Shown piece after piece: positions 31,766 through 36,172 of a stretch of 36,172 bases of DNA. Made by a program: the position numbers and the translations under genes. The notes under the pieces were generated by a model, which saw nothing but the letters and a program-made list of their open reading frames with translations, was not told where the DNA came from and searched no databases. This DNA comes from Acidobacteriota bacterium (lineage in GTDB: Bacteria > Acidobacteriota > Thermoanaerobaculia > Multivoradales > J023): the NCBI GenBank assembly GCA_029263395.1, contig JAJCXO010000276.1, positions 1 to 36,172 of the forward strand, read 5' to 3'. The stretch's first letter is position 1. Every line of letters begins with the position of its first letter.

Positions 31766-34237
31766 ATGGTGACGCTAGACATGGTGGGACTAAGTCCAGC
31801 GCTGCTGTTCGATGGATTGCTAGTGAGTTCGATCGGCGGGTCCATCCTTTTGCTAGGTGCGCGTCTTGTGATGCGCCATCTTCGCTCGCACCCCCACCCT
31901 GTCCTTTGCCAAGTTGCTCTCGGTGCCCTTCTGTGCTGCCTCGGAATCCTCTCCGTCGCTCTGACCGTCCAGCCAGAGCCGATCGGCTGCTTGACTACGG
32001 ATTGCCGCTCCGCCGCGAGTGAGGCCACGGGCCAAAGTCAGCGAGAGTTCACTTTCGCAGCCATGGGAAAATTTGCAGACGTTGCGGGCTCCGATCACAA
32101 AACGACCCTCGCTCCACCCGCGCCAATCTGGATTCGCGGTACCTTACTGATCTGGGGCCTGGGCTTGATCGTTCTGATAGCACGCATGATCGGTCGACGA
32201 ATCAAAACAGCACATTTGATAACCCAGGCCGTGCCCATCGAAGCGGGTCCTCTGGCCGAGGCCTTTCGCCGAGCGTGTAAAAAACATGGTGTCCGTTCAG
32301 TGCCACGGCTGCTGAGGCATGACGATATCGATGTACCCGTAGCAGGCGGTGTGTTGCGACCAGTGGTATTTCTACCAGCTGGTTTCGACAGCCAGTCTCC
32401 CGCCCGAGTCGAAATGATTCTTCTCCATGAGCTCGCTCATTTACTCCGCCGGGACCCACTTGCAACATTTGCCGCAGAGCTGACGACCGCCTGCTTTTGG
32501 TTCAACCCACTCGTTTGGAAAACGGCGAGCCGGATCCGCGAGCTGCAAGAGCTTGCCGCCGACAGCCTGGTGATCAACGTCGGCATCAAACCTTCACATT
32601 ACGCGCAGTGCCTGCTCAGAACCTTTCGAGAGTTCACTGGCTCACGACCGACGCTGCTGCCCACTGCCCACTCTATTTTAGGTAATTCTTTGCTCGAGAC
32701 ACGATTGCGCACAGTACTCGATTGCGCCCGACCGCACGGCGCACCAAGGCGATCTGTGACGTTCGGTATGGTCACACTATTCTGTATCTTGTCTGTTGCC
32801 ATGGCCATGGCGCCGCAGGCACTATCCACGGGGGCTCCTTCAGAGAGTACCGAGTCGTCAGAAATCGAACTCCAACAGTCGCTCCTGAATCGCACCGCCC
32901 TCGACGAGATACTCCGCCCCCTGTTCATCGACACGATGACTGAACATCACATTGCAGGGGCTGCGATTGCAATCGTCCACAAAGATAAGCTGGTGTATGA
33001 CCAGGGGTTTGGTAACCTGGAGGTTTACCAAGAAAAGCCTGTCGATTCTCGCAGCACCATTTTTAGAATCGGCTCGATTTCCAAAGTTGTCACCGGCGTC
33101 GCCGTGATGCAGCTTGTCGATCAAGGTTTGTTGGACCTGGACGCTGACGTCAACGACTACCTGACCAAATTCAAGGTTCCAGAAACCTTTGATGAACCCG
33201 TACGGGTGCGACATTTACTGACCCATACCGCAGGTTTTGACCAGATAGGCCTCGGCCGCCATGTGATGAAACTCGAAGAAGTGCTGCCTCTCGGCGAGTT
33301 CCTCGATGGCAACTTGATCAGAGTCCGGCCGCCGGGTGAGGTCAGCTGTTACGACACCTATGCGATTACCCTAGCGGGCTATTTGGTAGAGCAGTTATCT
33401 GGACAGTCGTTCGAGCAATACTTACAAGAACACCTATTCAAACCGCTAGAAATGATTCGAAGCGGTATCGCAGTACCTCCAGCCTTGGCAGCAGACACTG
33501 CGGTGGGATACGACTTCCGGGATCAGTGGCTGCCCATGCGATGGGAGTTCATGAACACGGCGCCAGCCTCTACAGTTAATGCCACAGTTACGGACATGGC
33601 CAACTTCGCCATCATGATGTTGCAAGATGGCCAGTTCAAAGGCCGGCAGATCCTGACGCCCGAGTCGGCACAGGCCATGCTGACGCAGCAGCACACCAAC
33701 CACCCTGATCATCCCGGTTACGGACTCACGTTCATCGAAGACCCCAGCCACGGCGTGCCGGCCTTCGGTCACGGTGGATCGATGACTGGATTCGGCGCCT
33801 ACTTGTATCTGGTGCCGGAACTCGAGCTCGGTATTTATCTATCTTACAACCAGGAATCGGGAGTACTTCCGGAAGCGGCCATCTCTCGTTTGATAGCCGT
33901 CTTGGCTCCGGGTCGATCCTCGACCCCAGAGCTGAGGCCTCGTTACGAACAGGCTGTCGACCTATCCCGATTTGCTGGCACCTACGCCAACAACATGCAT
34001 CACCACACCGATCCCTCAACCGGTTGGAGGCGCCGGCCGCTGATGGTTGAGACCAACGATCTCGGGGTTGTGTTCAAAGGCAAACAAGCCTACCCGGTAG
34101 GCCCTTTGGACTTTCAGCGTGACGACGGAGTCCTGTTGTCGTTCCGAGAAAACTCGCGAGGCGAGATCACCTACCTTTTGATCAACCAGACAGCGTACGA
34201 GCGAATCCGCGCTCCTACGCGGCTTGCTGGCGAGTGA
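31766..34237 (+). CDS. BlaR1-like M56 peptidase fused to class C beta-lactamase-like domain
   Basis: 823 aa, ATG with GGAAGGA 9 nt upstream. The N-terminal half is a multi-pass M56 metallopeptidase: hydrophobic segments at about 14-34, 46-66, 125-143 and 331-351, and zinc motif HELAH (His221, Glu222, His225) with 'ELAADSLV' (Glu262). The C-terminal half is a serine beta-lactamase/DD-peptidase of the class C/esterase type: nucleophile motif SISK (Ser437, Lys440) and 'HLLTHTAGF'. The second motif reads Tyr529-Asp-Thr where Y-x-N is usual. The third is His669-Gly-Gly in 'FGHGGSMTGF'. Classical BlaR1 carries a class D-like sensor, so this fusion uses a different penicillin-binding fold. It probably senses beta-lactams or peptidoglycan fragments and triggers BlaI cleavage; hydrolysis by the domain is also possible. 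The 3' end overlaps yaaA by 23 bp, convergent. Confidence 0.88.
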   Translation: MVTLDMVGLSPALLFDGLLVSSIGGSILLLGARLVMRHLRSHPHPVLCQVALGALLCCLGILSVALTVQPEPIGCLTTDCRSAASEATGQSQREFTFAAMGKFADVAGSDHKTTLAPPAPIWIRGTLLIWGLGLIVLIARMIGRRIKTAHLITQAVPIEAGPLAEAFRRACKKHGVRSVPRLLRHDDIDVPVAGGVLRPVVFLPAGFDSQSPARVEMILLHELAHLLRRDPLATFAAELTTACFWFNPLVWKTASRIRELQELAADSLVINVGIKPSHYAQCLLRTFREFTGSRPTLLPTAHSILGNSLLETRLRTVLDCARPHGAPRRSVTFGMVTLFCILSVAMAMAPQALSTGAPSESTESSEIELQQSLLNRTALDEILRPLFIDTMTEHHIAGAAIAIVHKDKLVYDQGFGNLEVYQEKPVDSRSTIFRIGSISKVVTGVAVMQLVDQGLLDLDADVNDYLTKFKVPETFDEPVRVRHLLTHTAGFDQIGLGRHVMKLEEVLPLGEFLDGNLIRVRPPGEVSCYDTYAITLAGYLVEQLSGQSFEQYLQEHLFKPLEMIRSGIAVPPALAADTAVGYDFRDQWLPMRWEFMNTAPASTVNATVTDMANFAIMMLQDGQFKGRQILTPESAQAMLTQQHTNHPDHPGYGLTFIEDPSHGVPAFGHGGSMTGFGAYLYLVPELELGIYLSYNQESGVLPEAAISRLIAVLAPGRSSTPELRPRYEQAVDLSRFAGTYANNMHHHTDPSTGWRRRPLMVETNDLGVVFKGKQAYPVGPLDFQRDDGVLLSFRENSRGEITYLLINQTAYERIRAPTRLAGE

Positions 34238-34988
34238 AGACCAATCGATCGTTGGCTGAGAGGTCGGGGTTGAAGCCGTAACCCTCTTCGGAAAACGCCT
34301 TCAGCCCCGCCGGCTCTTCCACCCGATGACGAACGACAAATCGAGCCATCAGTCCTCGGGCGCGTTTGGCAAAAAAACTAATCGTCCGTGGTTTACCGTC
34401 GCGAATCTCCTGGAAGACGGCGTGGACTAGGGGTGGCTCGAGACGTTTTGTCGGCACTGCCTTGAAATACTCGTTCGAAGCCAGGTTGAGCACTGTCATC
34501 GGCCGCGCCGCGTTCTCGGCATTCAAGGCGTCGACAAGGCGATTGCCCCAGAAGTTGTAGAGGTTCTTGCCTCGGGTGTTGGACAGCCTGGTACCCATCT
34601 CGAGGCGATAGGGTTGCATCAGATCAAGCGGGCGCAGCAAGCCGAAAAGACCCGAAAGAATGCGTAGCCGGTCCTGAGCCCAATGCAACTCTCGGCGCGA
34701 CAAGGTTCCGGCGTCGAGGCCCTTGTAGACATCCCCCTGGAATGCCAGCAGGCATGGTTTGGCGTTCTCGGGAGTGAACGGGAAGCTCATTTCCTGGAAG
34801 CGTTGGCGGTTGAGTTCGGCAAGCGGCTCACTCAGATCCATCAGCCGACGTAGCGACCGCACGCTCAGCCTCTTGCAGCGATTCATCAGCACCGCGGTAT
34901 CTTTCTCGAAACGTGGAACAGTCGTCGACAGGCCCTCGGGAGTGGCCGAAAAGTCGAGTGTTTTGGCAGGGGAAAGCAGGGTCAGCAC
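34215..34988 (-). CDS. yaaA: Peroxide stress protein YaaA (DUF328)
   Basis: 257 aa from a GTG at 34988, with GAGGAGG 5 nt upstream. This gives MLTLLSPAKTLDF, the conserved YaaA start, and the family's usual length. The longer open frame to 35255 runs through the GGGATC repeats and is not credible. Hallmarks: 'LLSPAKTLDF', 'LLAFQGDVYKGLDA', 'LRILSGLFGLLRPLDLMQPY', 'NLYNFWGNRL', 'NLASNEYFKAV' and 'ISFFAKRARGLMARF'. YaaA is a cytosolic protein that limits oxidative damage, thought to act by lowering free iron and reported to bind DNA. In this window it complements the Sec-MsrA as an oxidative-stress gene. It converges with and slightly overlaps the M56 fusion gene. Confidence 0.93.
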   Translation of the reverse strand: MLTLLSPAKTLDFSATPEGLSTTVPRFEKDTAVLMNRCKRLSVRSLRRLMDLSEPLAELNRQRFQEMSFPFTPENAKPCLLAFQGDVYKGLDAGTLSRRELHWAQDRLRILSGLFGLLRPLDLMQPYRLEMGTRLSNTRGKNLYNFWGNRLVDALNAENAARPMTVLNLASNEYFKAVPTKRLEPPLVHAVFQEIRDGKPRTISFFAKRARGLMARFVVRHRVEEPAGLKAFSEEGYGFNPDLSANDRLVFTRQQAA

Positions 34989-35119
34989 GGTGGCCTCCTC
35001 GAGATGCCGAGAGATGGGAATCCCTCGCTCAGTCATGACGTCCCTGGTGGGGTGACATTTGGAAATGCGGAGCGTCCTCGCGGTAATCGAGAATATCAGA
35101 AGCCGATCTGTCGCTCGGC

Positions 35120-35149
35120 GATCCCGAGGGACTGAAGTCCCTCGGGATC
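35120..35149. repeat. REP-like palindrome, copy 2
   Basis: GATCCCGAGGGACT, GA, AGTCCCTCGGGATC: a perfect 14-bp inverted repeat. It shares the core GGGACTGAAGTCCC with 22254-22267. Confidence 0.75.
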
Positions 35150-35191
35150 GGGATCGACTCGGGATCGGGATCGGGATCTTGACTCGGGATC
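35139..35191. repeat. CGGGATC short tandem repeats
   Basis: Copies of CGGGAT(C) occur in close succession after the palindrome (35144, 35150, 35160, 35166, 35172 and 35186), in the 250 bp between yaaA and the small His-rich gene. This is probably REP-associated satellite DNA. Confidence 0.6.
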
Positions 35192-35240
35192 GGTCAGGGA
35201 TCTGAACCTGATCCCGACCAATGACGTATGATGAGAGACA

Positions 35241-35573
35241 ATGAATGCCTGGCACTACAAGATCTGTGCTCTCGTGCTGGCCCTGGCCATGATGCCAGGC
35301 TCAGTCGAGTTCATAGAAAACGCTGGTCACTTGCTCGCCGAGGGCCATCTGGCCCACGCTGAGGCCCATGAGGACCACCACGAGCCGGCCGGCCCGGAAC
35401 ATGGCTGCACGCCGGTATTCCACGCTTGTGGTTGCCACGCTAGCCTGGCTTTTATGAGCTCCCGTGCCCCTGCCGCGATCAGTTTTCACGTCGTCGGATC
35501 TTTTGGTCAGCAGGGTCCAGGTGCTCAGGCTATCGGCTTCGGACCGTCGATCGATCATCCTCCTCAGGTCTGA
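35241..35573 (+). CDS. Small exported His/Cys-rich protein
   Basis: 110 aa, ATG at 35241 with a weak GAGAG upstream. A short hydrophobic N-terminus ('ICALVLALAMMPGSV') suggests export. The middle is strongly His-rich ('HLAHAEAHEDHHEP') and carries three Cys in 'HGCTPVFHACGCHAS', a likely metal-binding patch. It lies 210 bp upstream of an RND efflux adaptor gene on the same strand, a position where I have seen small His-rich proteins in heavy-metal efflux loci. A periplasmic metal-binding role is therefore inferred, not shown. The metal (Cu, Zn, Co or other) cannot be told. Confidence 0.7.
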   Translation: MNAWHYKICALVLALAMMPGSVEFIENAGHLLAEGHLAHAEAHEDHHEPAGPEHGCTPVFHACGCHASLAFMSSRAPAAISFHVVGSFGQQGPGAQAIGFGPSIDHPPQV

Positions 35574-35660
35574 ATTCGAGCCTCGGGTGATGGATCAGTG
35601 CGCCTTGCCGCACTGCCTACCCCTTTGACGGCTCAGTCCACCTGCAACCCGCGGCCTGCT

Positions 35661-35677
35661 GCCGTTTCCTAAACGGC
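35661..35677 (+). promoter_or_regulatory. Hairpin between the His-rich gene and the efflux adaptor
   Basis: GCCGTTT, CCT, AAACGGC: a perfect 7-bp stem with a 3-nt loop. There is no T-run after it, so it is not a standard terminator. It may modulate expression within the operon. Confidence 0.45.
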
Positions 35678-35783
35678 GCTGCCGCTGCGATGGCCCAAGG
35701 CTCAGGCCATCCGCGACGACAGATGGTGCCGAGTAGTTCCAACTGCTCGCTCCCCCAGACCTGGTTGATCGAAAGGATCTGTA

Positions 35784-36172
35784 ATGTTTCGCAACGAACC
35801 GCGCCGACAAAGTTGGCCAATCCACCGATACCTCGGACTGCTGCCCCGGATTTCCCTCCTTGCACTCCTAACCCTGCCGATGGCCTGCTCCGGTTCGGAG
35901 CAACTAAACCCCGCAACCGACAGCAAAACTTCGGAACCGACAGAACACAGCGCAGAGCGTGAAGCGACAGAACCAACGGACGAACACGAGGACGGGGTCA
36001 TCGAGCTGACGGCGGAAGCCGCTTCCCAGATCGACATCCAGACGGCGCCGGCTGAGCGTCGCGTGTTGGCGGCACAACTCGAAACCACTGGCCAGGTGGA
36101 CTTCGACGAAACCCGCCTGGCTCATGTCAGCCCGCGAATCTCCGGCCGTGTCCATCAGGTGGATGCCCTGCT
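35784..36172 (+). CDS. RND efflux periplasmic adaptor lipoprotein (partial)
   Basis: The 5' 129 codons are present, running off the window end with no stop. The ATG follows AAAGGA at 7-8 nt. The signal peptide has core 'ISLLALLTLPMAC' with lipobox LPMAC, so the mature protein is a lipid-anchored periplasmic protein. An acidic linker (Glu/Thr/Asp-rich) follows, then the start of the membrane-fusion fold: 'VIELTAEAASQIDIQTAPAE', then 'LETTGQVDFDETRLAHVSPR' and 'ISGRVHQVDAL'. This matches CzcB/CusB-type adaptors of tripartite metal or drug efflux pumps, which link an inner-membrane RND pump to an outer-membrane channel. The pump gene would be expected downstream, outside the window. Confidence 0.88.
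   Translation, partial: MFRNEPRRQSWPIHRYLGLLPRISLLALLTLPMACSGSEQLNPATDSKTSEPTEHSAEREATEPTDEHEDGVIELTAEAASQIDIQTAPAERRVLAAQLETTGQVDFDETRLAHVSPRISGRVHQVDAL

Noticed and set aside
34989-35255. N-terminal extension of yaaA to 35255
   Set aside because: It runs through palindromic and GGGATC repeats; the GTG at 34988 has a strong ribosome-binding site and gives the family start and length.

Overview
The window is a GC-rich chromosomal segment of an environmental bacterium. It most resembles Acidobacteriota of the Thermoanaerobaculia type. The clues are secreted proteins with repeated C-terminal 'SDSG..FF..NWEMLVKVLDG..INGHFWV' modules, a C-terminal 'FVDGFESGDTSAWS' tag, Acidobacteria-style VWFA-like exoproteins, CHAT and caspase proteins, and a BlaI/M56 pair. 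The taxonomy is inferred from protein style, not from a marker gene. I saw no rRNA, tRNA, CRISPR array or transposase.

Layout. 1-588 is gene-free and repetitive (18-bp tandem repeat, GTCACC hexamer array). 589-3035 (-) holds two tandem paralogous VWFA-like exoproteins overlapping by ATGA. 3353-5706 (+) is an exported propeller-like protein overlapping an Ig-like protein. 5719-14088 is a cluster of exported proteins: a TPR-CHAT lipoprotein (-), and divergently a large secreted exoprotein and an exported caspase-like protease (+). 14036-15883 (-) is a DUF6702-like protein behind an M1 aminopeptidase that has lost its catalytic centre by deletion and frameshift. 16233-21988 (+) holds an AAA/DUF4143 ATPase, a membrane-anchored protein of unknown function and a large propeller sensor histidine kinase.

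22464-23168 (+) is the highlight: a methionine sulfoxide reductase A whose catalytic position is an in-frame TGA, followed at the right distance by a bacterial SECIS-like hairpin. It is therefore a predicted selenoprotein that a standard gene caller truncates. It converges with a cystathionine gamma-synthase-family enzyme. Then come a small multi-pass membrane protein, a GGDEF-EAL protein (-), a very large multidomain di-heme protein with a propeller, PKD and Ig-like domains and a carbohydrate-binding-like insertion, BlaI plus an M56 peptidase fused to a class C beta-lactamase-like domain, YaaA (-), a small His/Cys-rich exported protein, and the start of an RND-type efflux adaptor cut by the window edge.

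How they fit together. Most products are exported or membrane-bound, so the segment mainly encodes envelope, secretion and stress functions. MsrA (methionine repair) and YaaA (peroxide stress) are oxidative-stress genes. BlaI/M56-lactamase looks like a cell-wall or beta-lactam sensing switch. The last two genes look like the beginning of a metal-efflux operon.
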